Shown: positions 49,097 through 57,829 of the stretch, piece after piece | Layout: every line of letters starts with the position of its first letter | Numbering within the stretch: position 1 is the stretch's first letter | Source: Paraburkholderia sp. | Lineage (GTDB): Bacteria; Pseudomonadota; Gammaproteobacteria; Burkholderiales; Burkholderiaceae | DNA: 64,000 nucleotides | Direction of reading: 5' to 3' | Assembly: GCF_004298475.1 (NCBI RefSeq) | Contig: NZ_SCRP01000035.1 | Coordinates: 1 to 64,000, forward strand | Made by a program: the position numbers and the translations under genes | Notes under the pieces: generated by a model | Told to the model about the DNA's origin: nothing | Databases searched by the model: none | Seen by the model: the letters and a program-made list of their open reading frames with translations, nothing else

Positions 49097-49624
49097 ATGT
49101 CTGCCCTCGATGCGGTGCGCCCGGTTCGCAGCCCGGTTTGCAGCCCGATTCGCAGTTCAGTTCGCCTCTTCTGCACGATCCTTTGCCTCTTCATATGGTT
49201 CAGCGGCTGTGCGGGGCTGACGGGCCAGGAGCCGCTGCGGGTCAGCGTGGCGGGCATCGAACCGCTCGCGGGCACAGGGCTGGAGATGCGCTTTAACGTC
49301 AAGTTGCGCGTCCAGAATCCCAACGACGCGCCGGTCGCCTACAGCGGCGTGTCGCTGAACCTCGATCTGAACGATCAATCCTTTGCCAGCGGTGTCAGCG
49401 ATCAGAGCGGCGTCGTGCCGCGATTCGGCGAAACGGTGATCGAGGTGCCCTTGACCATTCCGGCCTTTGCGGCGGTGCGCCAGGCGTTCGCCTTCGCGGG
49501 CGGCGTGCAGGCGGGCGGCGTTCCCTACGTGATCCACGGACGACTGGCGGGCGGCATCGGCGGCGTGCGCTTCGTCGACAAGGGCACGCTGGCGCTGCCA
49601 GTGAACAGCCTGATGGGGCCGTGA
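49097..49624 (+). CDS. LEA14-like lipoprotein
   Basis: A 175-residue protein with an N-terminal hydrophobic segment (RLFCTILCLFIWFSGCAGL) ending in a lipobox FSGC (near residue 37). A single LEA14/WHy-type beta-sandwich follows (EMRFNVKLRVQNPNDAPVAYSGVSLNLDLNDQSFASG), as in desiccation-associated WHy proteins. The start at 49097 gives a normal signal length; the frame extends upstream without support. Likely outer-membrane or periplasmic; the role in stress is inferred from the family. Confidence 0.85.
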   Translation: MSALDAVRPVRSPVCSPIRSSVRLFCTILCLFIWFSGCAGLTGQEPLRVSVAGIEPLAGTGLEMRFNVKLRVQNPNDAPVAYSGVSLNLDLNDQSFASGVSDQSGVVPRFGETVIEVPLTIPAFAAVRQAFAFAGGVQAGGVPYVIHGRLAGGIGGVRFVDKGTLALPVNSLMGP

Positions 49625-49645
49625 GCGCGTAAAAAACAGGCTGTG

Positions 49646-49670
49646 TTTGACAATTTGTCGAAAATCGTCA
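49646..49670. promoter_or_regulatory. Dyad upstream of the YheO-type regulator gene
   Basis: TTTGAC and GTCAAA form an outer inverted repeat enclosing the perfect palindrome GACAATTTGTC (49649-49659). Similar GACAA/TTGTC arms occur upstream of ssb. The position just ahead of the regulator's likely start suits autoregulation (inference). Confidence 0.35.
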
Positions 49671-49681
49671 AAATGTCATCC

Positions 49682-50329
49682 ATGAGCAAACCTGACCGTG
49701 AAACCCAGCTCCTGCTGCGCGAGGCGCACAAGATTGTCGAAGCGCTCGGCGAGACGCTCGCGCCGCTCGTCGAAGTGGTGCTGCACGATCTGACGCAGCC
49801 CGGACACTCCGTCGTCGCCATCGCCAACAATCTCTCGGGCCGCCAGGTCGGCGACGCTACCACCGAACTCGGCCTTGCGCGCATCACGGACCCCGGTTTT
49901 CCGGAGGTCGTGCAGAACTATCCGAACCGCTTTCCCGATGGACGCCCGGCGAAGAGCACGTCGATTGGCCTGAGAAACGGCGCGGGCGAGTACGTCGCCG
50001 CCATCTGTCTGAACATGGACGTTTCGCTGCTGGGCGCCGTGACCGCGAGCCTCGGCCGGCTGATGCAGACCGATCCGGTTGGCGCGCCGGTCGCCGAAAC
50101 GCTTGCGCCGCGCCGGCTCGACGATGTCCGCGCGAGCCTCGAACGCTACGCCGCCGCGCGCAACACCACGCCCATCGGCCTCACGCTCGCGCAGCGCCGC
50201 GAAGCCGTGCGCGAACTGGCCGAAAGCGGCGCGCTGAACCTGCGCCACGCGCTTTCCGAAGTGGCGCGCACGCTCGGCGTCGCGCGCTCCACCGTCTATA
50301 CCTACCTGCCTCCGGAAGACCGATCATGA
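49682..50329 (+). CDS. YheO/DauR-type transcriptional regulator
   Basis: A cytoplasmic regulator with an N-terminal YheO-like PAS domain (EVVLHDLTQPGHSVVAIANNLSGRQVGDATTELGLARI, conserved CLNMDVS) and a C-terminal helix-turn-helix (RHALSEVARTLGVARSTVYTYL). Members such as DauR control D-amino-acid catabolism. The stop overlaps the downstream dehydratase start by 4 nt, so that gene is the likely target. The start is uncertain: 49643 (GTG), 49673 and 49682 are in frame; the last gives the family length (215 residues) and leaves the dyad upstream free. Confidence 0.8.
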   Translation: MSKPDRETQLLLREAHKIVEALGETLAPLVEVVLHDLTQPGHSVVAIANNLSGRQVGDATTELGLARITDPGFPEVVQNYPNRFPDGRPAKSTSIGLRNGAGEYVAAICLNMDVSLLGAVTASLGRLMQTDPVGAPVAETLAPRRLDDVRASLERYAAARNTTPIGLTLAQRREAVRELAESGALNLRHALSEVARTLGVARSTVYTYLPPEDRS

Positions 50330-51297
50330 GCACCCTGCCGATTTCCTTCGAAGACGTCGTCGCCGCGCACGCGCGCATCGGCGGCGTCGCGCATCGCACG
50401 CCCGTGCTCACGTCTCGCACTGCCAACGAACGCGCGGGCGCGGAACTCTTCTTCAAATGCGAGAGTTTTCAGCGCATCGGCGCATTCAAGTTTCGCGGCG
50501 CGTATAACGCAATCGCCCAGTTCACGCCCGAGCAGAAGGCGGGCGGCGTCATCACGTTCTCGTCGGGAAACCACGCTCAGGCCATTGCGCTTTCGGCGCA
50601 ACTGCTCGGCGTGAAAGCGGTAATCGTGATGCCGAACGATGCGCCCGCCATCAAGGTCGCGGCGACGCGCGGCTATGGCGGCGAAGTCATCTTCTACGAC
50701 CGCTTTACCGAGGATCGCGAAGCGCTCGGCAAGCGCCTCGCCGCCGAGCGCGGCCTCACGCTGATTCCGCCGTACGATCATCCGCACGTGATGGCCGGGC
50801 AGGGCACGGCGGCGAAAGAACTCTTCGAGGAAACCGGCGCGCTCGACATGTTGTTCGTGCCGCTCGGCGGCGGCGGCCTGCTCTCGGGTTGCGCGACGGC
50901 GGCGCACGCGCTCGCGCCCGCATGCGCGGTGATCGGCGTGGAGCCGCAAGCGGGCGACGACGGCAAGCGCAGCCTGCAGTCAGGCTCGATCGTTCATATC
51001 GACACGCCGAAGACCATCGCCGATGGCGCGCAGACGCAGCATCTCGGTCAGTACACGTTCGCCGTGATTCGCGAGCGCGTGAGCGAGATCGTCACCGTGA
51101 GCGATGCCGAACTTGTCGAGACGATGAAGTTCTTCGCAAGCCGCATGAAAATCGTCGTCGAGCCGACCGGTTGTCTCGCGGCGGCGGCGGTGCTCGAACG
51201 CAAGGTGGATGTGCGCGGCAAGCGCGTGGGGATCGTCGTGTCGGGCGGCAACGTCGATTTGCAGCGATTCTCGGAACTGGTCGGCGCGCAACATTGA
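50326..51297 (+). CDS. Serine/threonine dehydratase-like PLP enzyme (threo-3-hydroxyaspartate dehydratase type)
   Basis: A 323-residue fold-type II PLP enzyme. The PLP-lysine motif is SFQRIGAFKFRGAYNA (Lys near residue 58), SSGNHAQAIALSA binds the substrate carboxylate and LFVPLGGGGLLSG the phosphate. There is no C-terminal regulatory domain, which fits catabolic threonine dehydratase, serine racemase or threo-3-hydroxyaspartate ammonia-lyase. The coupling to a YheO/DauR-type regulator favours hydroxy-amino-acid or D-amino-acid catabolism (inference). Confidence 0.88.
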   Translation: MSTLPISFEDVVAAHARIGGVAHRTPVLTSRTANERAGAELFFKCESFQRIGAFKFRGAYNAIAQFTPEQKAGGVITFSSGNHAQAIALSAQLLGVKAVIVMPNDAPAIKVAATRGYGGEVIFYDRFTEDREALGKRLAAERGLTLIPPYDHPHVMAGQGTAAKELFEETGALDMLFVPLGGGGLLSGCATAAHALAPACAVIGVEPQAGDDGKRSLQSGSIVHIDTPKTIADGAQTQHLGQYTFAVIRERVSEIVTVSDAELVETMKFFASRMKIVVEPTGCLAAAAVLERKVDVRGKRVGIVVSGGNVDLQRFSELVGAQH

Positions 51298-51621
51298 GCG
51301 ACCGGCGCTGCATCGCGCCGCCTTTGTCGTGCGACGAGCGATTGCATCGCGCAGCAGGCGGCATTCGCACGGGAATCGAGCGAAATCCGGCTGGACCGGG
51401 GCAAAAAAAGAACGCGGCCGAAGCCGCGTACAAGGTTGGAGACCCTTAGGGGAAGAGTCGCTTCTCGCAGTACGTAGAGTAAAGGCAGTCACGGACGAGA
51501 TCGAGACAAAATCGCTCAAATTACTGTTTCACGAAGTGTTGTGAATCGACTGTGCAGATTCAGTCTGTTTTCCGAAATGGTTGGCTGCGCAGCCGATCAT
51601 TCAGCGCGTAGTGGGTCGTAC
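51298..51621. other. Intergenic region after the dehydratase gene
   Basis: No supported coding region. It contains the candidate minus-strand small RNA and the start of the tandem-repeat region. Confidence 0.5.
51403..51511 (-). ncRNA. Candidate small RNA with its own promoter and terminator
   Basis: On the minus strand TTCACA (51545-51540) and TAATTT (51523-51518) are 16 bp apart, a possible sigma-70 promoter. About 80-100 nt downstream is a strong intrinsic terminator: ACGCGGC-TTCG-GCCGCGT-type stem (51412-51429) followed by seven T (51409-51403). No coding sequence on the minus strand can use this terminator. The predicted RNA is about 110 nt. It lies antisense to nothing known, between the dehydratase gene and the minisatellite. 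Expression is not shown. Confidence 0.4.
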
Positions 51622-51751
51622 ACTCGGGCGGCACATTCGGGTGGCACATTCGGGCGGCACACTCGGGCGGCACACTCGGGCGGCACACTCGGGCGGCACA
51701 CTCGGGCGGCACATTCGGGCGGCACATTCGGGCGGCACATTCGGGCGGCAC
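51622..51751. repeat. 13-bp minisatellite, 10 copies
   Basis: Ten uninterrupted 13-bp units of A(C/T)TCGGGCGGCAC from 51622 to 51751. The units differ only at the second base (C or T) and at one internal position in the second copy. The period is not a multiple of three, so any open frame across it reads a 39-bp, 13-residue superrepeat and changes frame with copy number. Between repeats there are no spacers, so this is not a CRISPR. Confidence 0.95.
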
Positions 51752-51981
51752 GCTCGTGTGTATAAGCGTCCAGGGCGAGTCCAAGTCGAGTTTCAATTCA
51801 GCGAGCAACAGGCGCGCATCTTGCGATCGATGAGCAGCGTCGAGTTCACTTCGATGCCAGGAGCCGCGCGCCGCGGTGCTTCGCCGGGGCCCGCGCGGGC
51901 GTTGTCTCATAATTTGCTCTAGCATGTGAATGCGCCGCCCAGGACGTTCGGTGCGGCGCACCACAACAATGGAGAACTTTC

Positions 51982-52416
51982 ATGTTTGCGCTTCGTCCCT
52001 TGCAGTTCGCTCTCGCCCTGTGCGTCCTCGCATCGAGCGCCGCATTTGCCGATACCGTCGCGCTCAAAGCCAATCTCCAGCCGTCCAGCGAAATCCCGCC
52101 GCGCGTGAGCCGCGGCCATGGCACGGTCGATGCCACCTTCGACACGTCGTCGAAGTCGCTCAAATGGACCGTGACGTACGCAGACCTGTCGAGCCCGGTC
52201 ACGTCGGCGCACTTCCACGGCCCGGCGCCCGTCGGCCAGAACGCGGACGTGCAGATAGGGATTGCAAAATCGGAACTGGCGAGCCCGATGAAAGGCTCTG
52301 CGACGCTCAACGACAAGCAGGCCGCCGATCTCATGGCGGGTCAGTGGTACTTCAACGTTCATACGGCGGCGAATCCGCCCGGAGAAATTCGCGGCCAGGT
52401 GTTGCCGTCCAATTGA
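51982..52416 (+). CDS. CHRD-domain exported protein
   Basis: A 144-residue protein with a signal peptide (MFALRPLQFALALCVLASSAAFAD) and one CHRD domain. The typical segments are LKANLQPSSEIPP, SLKWTVTYADLSSPVTSAHFHGPAPVGQNADVQIGI and the C-terminal WYFNVHTAANPPGEIRGQVLP. Function of bacterial CHRD proteins is unknown. It has no close operon partner; an esterase gene follows after 63 bp. Confidence 0.92.
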   Translation: MFALRPLQFALALCVLASSAAFADTVALKANLQPSSEIPPRVSRGHGTVDATFDTSSKSLKWTVTYADLSSPVTSAHFHGPAPVGQNADVQIGIAKSELASPMKGSATLNDKQAADLMAGQWYFNVHTAANPPGEIRGQVLPSN

Positions 52417-52479
52417 GCGTGCACGCCTTCGTTCCGTGCGCGGCGCTGCTCGCCGGAGCCTGAGCCGGAGCCTGAGCCG

Positions 52480-53430
52480 ATGAGCTGGCAAAACGCGCTG
52501 GTCCGCTGGTATCTGCGGAACCGCTTCCTGCCCGCGACGCGCGAGCCGATCGACGTCGCGCGCGTGCGTGCGCACACGGCAAAACGCGTCTGGACGCCGA
52601 GTCCGCCAGGAGGCTTCGGGCTGCGCGAACAATACGACGCCGCCGATGTGCCGCTTCGCGGCGAGTGGCTGCTGCGCGAAGCAGGCGCGACGCGCACCGT
52701 GCTCTACCTCCACGGCGGCGGCTACTACTTCTGCTCGCCGAAGTCGCATCGCACGATCACGTTCGGTCTTGCGCCGCGCGCCAGGGCCGACGTGTTCTCG
52801 CTCGACTACCGCCTCGCGCCCGAACATCCGTTCCCCGCAGCCCTCGACGATGCGCTCGCCGCGTATCGCCACATGCTCGCCGCGGGCCGGCGTGCCGGGT
52901 CGATCGTGATCGCGGGCGATTCGGCGGGCGGCGGTCTTGCACTCGCGACGCTCGTTGCGCTGCGCGATGCCGGCGACCGGTTGCCCGCGGGCGCGGTTTT
53001 GTTCTCGGCGTGGACCGATCTGGCGTGTACCGGCGCGTCGCTTCGCGAGAACGACGGGCGCGATCCGATGTTTACGGGGGAGGTGTTCGCGCGCGTGGCG
53101 CCGCTCTACCTCGGCGGGGCGAGCGCGACCGATCCGTATGTGTCGCCGCTGCATGCGAGCCTGCACGGCCTGCCGCCGCTTTTCATGCTGGCGGGCAGCA
53201 CGGAGGTGCTGCTCGACGATACGCGCCGCGTCGCCGAGCGCGCCCGCGCGGCAGGCGTGCATGTCGAATGCGAGATCGCGCGCGGCCTGCCGCACATCTG
53301 GCCGATCTACGCACCGTTCATGCCGGAAGCGCGGCGCGCGCTCGACGACGCGGCGCGCTTCGTGCAGCGCGTCACCGGCGCGGCGGATCTGCCCGGACCT
53401 CAGTCGAGCGAGACGTCGATTGCGTCGTAG
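52480..53430 (+). CDS. Alpha/beta hydrolase, HSL-family esterase
   Basis: A 316-residue hydrolase of the hormone-sensitive lipase type. The oxyanion motif is HGGGYYF, the nucleophile motif GDSAGGG, the acid residue lies in STEVLLDDTRR and the catalytic His in RGLPHIWPIY. No signal peptide. Physiological ester substrate unknown. Its 3' end overlaps the convergent EcsC gene by 31 bp. Confidence 0.92.
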   Translation: MSWQNALVRWYLRNRFLPATREPIDVARVRAHTAKRVWTPSPPGGFGLREQYDAADVPLRGEWLLREAGATRTVLYLHGGGYYFCSPKSHRTITFGLAPRARADVFSLDYRLAPEHPFPAALDDALAAYRHMLAAGRRAGSIVIAGDSAGGGLALATLVALRDAGDRLPAGAVLFSAWTDLACTGASLRENDGRDPMFTGEVFARVAPLYLGGASATDPYVSPLHASLHGLPPLFMLAGSTEVLLDDTRRVAERARAAGVHVECEIARGLPHIWPIYAPFMPEARRALDDAARFVQRVTGAADLPGPQSSETSIAS

Positions 53431-54290
53431 GCGGCTTTGACGGCGTCGCCGCCATAACGGCGCTCGAGCCGCCGCACAGTGAAATGGCCGTGCGCGACGT
53501 GCTGGAAGTGATCGATGAACACCGTGTTCACCATCGCGCCGAGCACCGCGCCGATGGCCGGAATCGACTTTGCGGCGACCTGCTCGCTGACCTGCACGGA
53601 AAAGCGCGCGGCAATGTTCTGCATGAGCCTGAGCAGCGCCGTCGATCCATGCGCCGCAAAGCCCTTCGTCGCCATTTCCGCCGATGCGCTCGACACCGCC
53701 TGCGCGAGCGCCCCGCGCACGATGAAGTAGCCGAAGTCGGCTTCGTCGTCGACAGCCGAGCGCCCGCCCATGCCGAACACGGTCAGGCATTGCAGCTGGG
53801 CATCGGGATGGGTGAGATTTTCGCCTTCGCTGCGCGCGATGTCGCAGATCGAGCGGAACATCAGCGTGGTCGTGACCGGCAGTTCGACCGGCAGCGCGAA
53901 GAGGCCAAATGCGCCGCCCGCCGCGCCGGTGGTCGCCACCGCGAACTTGTGCAGCAGATTGCTCGGCTTCGTGGCCGGTACGACTGTGCCCGTGGCGTCG
54001 CCGGGCATGCCGTTGCCGCCGCCCGCCTTGCCGAGCGTCTTGAGCGCGATTTGCAGGCAGCGGCGCAGCGCGGCCTGAGTCGCTTCGCTCACCTTGTTGC
54101 TTGCCAGCGCGGGCAGCTTCGCGATCATCTTCTCGATCGGCGCGCCGACGAGCGCGGCCAGTTTCATGCCGAGCGGCGGACTTTCGAGTTCGTGCTTCGC
54201 ACGGCGCAGCGCCAGCAGATCGGCCTCGGACAAGGTTCCGGCGATCTGCGGGATATCGGGCGTGTCGGACATGTTGGACGGTGTCCCCAT
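53400..54290 (-). CDS. EcsC-family protein
   Basis: A 296-residue EcsC-domain protein. The family segments SNLLHKFAVATTGAAGGAFGLFALPVELPVTTTLMFRSICDIARSEGENL and FIVRGALAQAVSSASAEMATKGF are present, with hydrophobic stretches but no signal peptide. Named after a Bacillus gene near an ABC transporter; no activity is established. The start at 54290 (MGTPSNMSDTPD) is preferred over 54272; the frame extends upstream but loses character. Confidence 0.85.
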   Translation of the reverse strand: MGTPSNMSDTPDIPQIAGTLSEADLLALRRAKHELESPPLGMKLAALVGAPIEKMIAKLPALASNKVSEATQAALRRCLQIALKTLGKAGGGNGMPGDATGTVVPATKPSNLLHKFAVATTGAAGGAFGLFALPVELPVTTTLMFRSICDIARSEGENLTHPDAQLQCLTVFGMGGRSAVDDEADFGYFIVRGALAQAVSSASAEMATKGFAAHGSTALLRLMQNIAARFSVQVSEQVAAKSIPAIGAVLGAMVNTVFIDHFQHVAHGHFTVRRLERRYGGDAVKAAYDAIDVSLD

Positions 54291-54370
54291 ATATTTCCCG
54301 CGGATGAGGGCTCGCGGCGGTGGAAGCAGGCGACGCGCCCGCCGCGCATGAGCGCCGAGTGTAAAGGATC

Positions 54371-54387
54371 GCATCGTGATACGATGC
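54371..54387. promoter_or_regulatory. Candidate MarR operator
   Basis: A perfect inverted repeat GCATCGT-GAT-ACGATGC (17 bp) lies between the divergent EcsC and exporter genes, 37 bp upstream of the exporter start. Size, symmetry and location fit the operators of MarR-type repressors that control a neighbouring DHA2 exporter. Confidence 0.55.
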
Positions 54388-54423
54388 ACATTCTTTGCCG
54401 CATCAATCATTGCTGAATCAAAA

Positions 54424-56019
54424 ATGGCAGTTCACCGTGGCGCCCACCACTCAAGCGGGCAGGTTTTGCCATTCCGGGAGTCGCTGCTGGCGATGCTCGG
54501 CGTGTCTTTCGTGACGATGCTGGTCGCACTCGACCAGACCGTCGTCGGAACCGCGCTGCCCACCATCGTCTCGGAACTGCGCGGCTTCGAGCTGTACGCG
54601 TGGGTCGCGACCTCATATCTGCTCACCTCGGTCATCACCGTCCCCATTTTCGGGCGGCTCGGCGATTACTACGGACGCAAGCCGTTCGTGATTGCGTCGA
54701 TTGTCGTCTTCACGGGCGCCTCGGCGCTGTGCGGCGCGGCCAACAGCATGTTGTTCCTCGTGATCGCGCGCGGCTTGCAGGGCATCGGCGGCGGCATGCT
54801 GGTCGGCACCGCATTCGCCTGCATTCCCGATCTCTTCCCCGATTCGATGGTCCGCCTGCGCTGGCAGGTGCTCATAAGTTCGGCGTTCGGCATCGCCAAC
54901 GCGGTCGGGCCGTCGCTGGGCGGTTTTCTCACCCAGTACTACGGCTGGCGCTCGGTGTTCTACGTGAACCTGCCCGTTGGGTTGATTTCGCTGATTTTCG
55001 TCTGGCGCTATCTGCCGCATCTGCGGCAAGTCGCGCATAAGGCGCGCATGCGGCTCGACTGGCCGGGCGCGCTGCTCATCGCGCTCGCGCTCGGCAGCAC
55101 GCAGCTTTTCGTCGAGCTGTTGCCGCGGCATGGCGTGAGCCTGTCCACGGCGGCGCTGCTCGTGGTGGCCGCCGCCGCCGCGTGGGCGCTGTGGCAATGG
55201 GAGCGCCGCGCGCCGCAGGCGATTCTTCCCGTCGACATGTTCCGCAACCCGAGCCTCAACGCGCTCTTCACGCTTGCGGTGCTCGGCGGCTTCTCGATGT
55301 TCTCGCTGCTCTTCTATGCGCCGCTGCTGTTCCAGGGCGGCTTCGGCATGTCGCCGAAGGAGGCGGGCGTCGTCATCACACCGCTCGTCGTGTTCATCAC
55401 CATCGGCAGCATTGCCAATGGCCGCATCGTCTCGCGCGTCCGCAATCCGAACATCATGCTGTACATCGGCTTCACGATGCTGGCGGCCGCGTGCCTGGCC
55501 GTGGTCGTCGCGACGCGCACCACGCCGCGCCCGCACCTGATGGCGCTGATGATCCTCGGCGGCCTCGGCCTCGGTTTCGTCATGCCGAATCTCACCGTGT
55601 TCGCGCAGCAGACGGCGGGCCGCGAGCACCTCGGCATCGCGACGGCGCTGTTGCAGTCGCTGCGGATGATCGGCGGCATGATCGGCACGGCGCTGACCGG
55701 CACGATGGTCACGCACCTCTACAAGAGCGGCGTGCGCAGCGCGCTCGACGCCGATCACGCCACGCACTGGCTGCCCCAGCTCGCCGATCCGCAGATTCTC
55801 ATCAACCGCGACGCACAGTCCACCCTGCTAGGCGAGTTGGCGCACGCCGGGCACAATGGCGCGCTGCTGCTCGAATCGGCGCGCGAAGCGCTCGTCGGGG
55901 CGATTCACATGGGTATTGCCGTGGCGGCCGTGATTGCGCTCGTCTCGATCTGGCAAACCCGGCGGGTGCCGCATATCAGCCTGAATCGCAAAATCGAGCC
56001 CGTCATTCACGCGGATTGA
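54424..56019 (+). CDS. DHA2-family multidrug exporter (EmrB/QacA type)
   Basis: A 531-residue permease with about fourteen hydrophobic segments. Characteristic are LDQTVVGTALPTIVSELRG in helix 1, motif A (FGRLGDYYGRKPFVIAS), motif B (RGLQGIGGGMLVGTAFACIPDLF) and motif C (GPSLGGFLTQYYGWRSVFYVNLPVG). Exports toxic compounds with proton exchange. The start at 54424 was chosen because the upstream extension overlaps the operator. The MarR gene follows 49 bp downstream; no EmrA-like adaptor is present. Confidence 0.93.
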   Translation: MAVHRGAHHSSGQVLPFRESLLAMLGVSFVTMLVALDQTVVGTALPTIVSELRGFELYAWVATSYLLTSVITVPIFGRLGDYYGRKPFVIASIVVFTGASALCGAANSMLFLVIARGLQGIGGGMLVGTAFACIPDLFPDSMVRLRWQVLISSAFGIANAVGPSLGGFLTQYYGWRSVFYVNLPVGLISLIFVWRYLPHLRQVAHKARMRLDWPGALLIALALGSTQLFVELLPRHGVSLSTAALLVVAAAAAWALWQWERRAPQAILPVDMFRNPSLNALFTLAVLGGFSMFSLLFYAPLLFQGGFGMSPKEAGVVITPLVVFITIGSIANGRIVSRVRNPNIMLYIGFTMLAAACLAVVVATRTTPRPHLMALMILGGLGLGFVMPNLTVFAQQTAGREHLGIATALLQSLRMIGGMIGTALTGTMVTHLYKSGVRSALDADHATHWLPQLADPQILINRDAQSTLLGELAHAGHNGALLLESAREALVGAIHMGIAVAAVIALVSIWQTRRVPHISLNRKIEPVIHAD

Positions 56020-56068
56020 GGCGGCCGTTTCCGGCGCGCCGCCAAACCGCAGAGGCCAAAGATACGAG

Positions 56069-56530
56069 ATGGATACACAGGACCGCATCGCCATCGTCCA
56101 CCAGTTCGGACGGACCTATCGCGCGTTCATGGCGGCGTTCGAGTCGCAGGTGGGCCAGCCGCTGCCGCGCTGGCGGATCATGCTTGCGCTTTACCAGCGC
56201 GATGGCGAGTCGTCGCAGAAGCGTCTGGTCGAGCATCTGCGCGTCGATCCGGGCGCGCTCACGCGGCAGTTGAAGCTGCTGGAGTCGCTTGGCTGGATCG
56301 CGCGCAGCGCCGACGAGCGCGACAACCGCATCACGAACGTGAAGCTCACCGAAGCGGGGCGCGCCGCGACGGAAGCGGCCCTGCCGCGCCGCAACGCATT
56401 CCTGAACCTGACGATGTCGATTCCGGACGATGCGCTCGCCGCGCTTTCCAGTGCGCTCGGCATGATGGAGGCGCGCATCTGCGAGGCGGCGGGCGGCGCG
56501 TGCGCCACGCGCGCCACGCGCGCCACCTGA
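56069..56530 (+). CDS. MarR-family transcriptional regulator
   Basis: A 153-residue winged-helix regulator. QKRLVEHLRVDPGALTRQLKLLESLGWIARSADERDNRITNVKLTEAGRAA is the DNA-binding domain with the typical D-x-R-D/N wing. The C-terminus ends in a repetitive ATRATRAT, encoded by three 9-bp units (GCGCCACGC). Probably represses the upstream exporter through the palindrome at 54371. Confidence 0.93.
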   Translation: MDTQDRIAIVHQFGRTYRAFMAAFESQVGQPLPRWRIMLALYQRDGESSQKRLVEHLRVDPGALTRQLKLLESLGWIARSADERDNRITNVKLTEAGRAATEAALPRRNAFLNLTMSIPDDALAALSSALGMMEARICEAAGGACATRATRAT

Positions 56531-56536
56531 AAAAAA

Positions 56537-57829
56537 TCAGAAGAACGTCTCGATCACTTCCGTCACGCGATACGACGGATCGACCATCAGCACCTGACGC
56601 CACTTGTCGAACGTGAGGCAAGGGTGCGAGATGTCGAACGCGATCATGTCGCCGACCGCGATATCGGCATCGGCGGGGATCTGCATGTAGGCGTGCTGAT
56701 CCATCATCTGAAACACTTTCCAGCCTTCGCTCGCGTCGATCTCGCGCGGCGCTGCGCCCGTTGCCCGGTCGCGCGACGGGCGATAGTGACGCGACGGTTC
56801 CGGAAAGCCCGCGTCGAACGCCGCATCGCGCTTGCCGAAACCGATGATCGCGCGGCCCGGCTCGGGAATCGACTGCACGTAGGCCCAGAGTTGCAGCGCG
56901 GGCAGCAGCGCGACGCCCATCTCGCGCGCGATCGGATTGCGCGTGAGGATCTGCGATTGCGCCGCTTTGTACACGCCGACGTCATGCGTCACGTAACAGC
57001 CCGGACGCAGCACGACGTCGACCACGCCGGCCTTCGAGAGCGGCGCGAATTCCTCGGCGACCACGTCGTACCAGGCCGATCCCGCGCCGGAGAGCAGCGC
57101 GGGCATGCGCGCAAAGCGGCCCGCGGCGGCCAGTTCCTGCGTGATGTTCGCCGCGTCGCGCAGGAACGCGCGCACGTCGCTTTCTTCCTTCAGGATGCCC
57201 TCGTAGATTTCGACGCCCACGAGCCTGAGCGTGCCGCGATAGCGCTTGATCGCTTCGACCACGGCGTCGCGCGTTTGCGCGTCGCGCACGCCGGTGCGCC
57301 CGCCCGGCACGCCGAGTTCGAGCAGCACCTGCAGCCTGCGGCCCGCCGCGCTGAAGAATTCGCCGAGTTGCTCGACGCCCTGCACCGAATCGACGAGGCA
57401 GAAGAACTCGAAATCCTGATCGGTGAGCAGTTCGGCGATCATCGCCATGTTGTGACGCCCGACCAGCTGATTGGCCATCAGCACGCGCGAGATGCCGCCG
57501 CGATACGCCATGCGCGTCTGATGCGCCGTCGCGAGCGTGATGCCCCACGCGCCGGTTTCGATCTGGCGGCGAAAGAGCTGCGGCGCCATCGTCGTCTTGC
57601 CGTGCGGCGCGAGATTCACGCCGTAGCGCGTGACGAAATCCTGCATCCACTTGAGGTTGTGTTCGACGCGGTCCGAATAGAGGACGGCGGCGGGCAGGCT
57701 CACGTCTTCGTTCAGCAGGTTCCAGTCGAGCCGGGCGGCGTCCGCGAGCGGCACGCTTGCGCCCGGCACGTTGCCGAGGCCCTTGCTGCCCGGGTCAATC
57801 GTCGAACTGAGATAGTTTGTAACTTTCAT
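56537..57829 (-). CDS. PLP-dependent D-serine dehydratase-like / amino acid deaminase
   Basis: A 430-residue fold-type III PLP enzyme with an alanine-racemase-like N-terminal barrel and a DSD1-type C-terminal domain. The PLP lysine is in NLAPHGKTTMAPQLFRRQ (near residue 80), and the zinc-binding His/Cys pair is in FDISHPCLTFDKW. It would convert D-serine or a related D-amino acid to a 2-keto acid and ammonia. It is divergent from the D-aminoacylase gene across 214 bp. Confidence 0.88.
   Translation of the reverse strand: MKVTNYLSSTIDPGSKGLGNVPGASVPLADAARLDWNLLNEDVSLPAAVLYSDRVEHNLKWMQDFVTRYGVNLAPHGKTTMAPQLFRRQIETGAWGITLATAHQTRMAYRGGISRVLMANQLVGRHNMAMIAELLTDQDFEFFCLVDSVQGVEQLGEFFSAAGRRLQVLLELGVPGGRTGVRDAQTRDAVVEAIKRYRGTLRLVGVEIYEGILKEESDVRAFLRDAANITQELAAAGRFARMPALLSGAGSAWYDVVAEEFAPLSKAGVVDVVLRPGCYVTHDVGVYKAAQSQILTRNPIAREMGVALLPALQLWAYVQSIPEPGRAIIGFGKRDAAFDAGFPEPSRHYRPSRDRATGAAPREIDASEGWKVFQMMDQHAYMQIPADADIAVGDMIAFDISHPCLTFDKWRQVLMVDPSYRVTEVIETFF

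Noticed and set aside
49647-49675. Promoter with TTGACA upstream of the YheO-type gene
   Set aside because: No acceptable -10 at 16-18 bp; the bases look more like part of the dyad.
51622-51751. CRISPR array
   Set aside because: Units are contiguous 13-bp repeats with no spacers and no cas genes nearby.
51581-51922. Repeat-containing small protein across the minisatellite
   Set aside because: Each frame reads a 13-residue superrepeat only because 13 is not a multiple of 3; no start signal or conserved character.
52665-54416. 583-codon plus-strand frame across esterase and EcsC
   Set aside because: Arg-rich shadow frame; the other frames carry complete known families.
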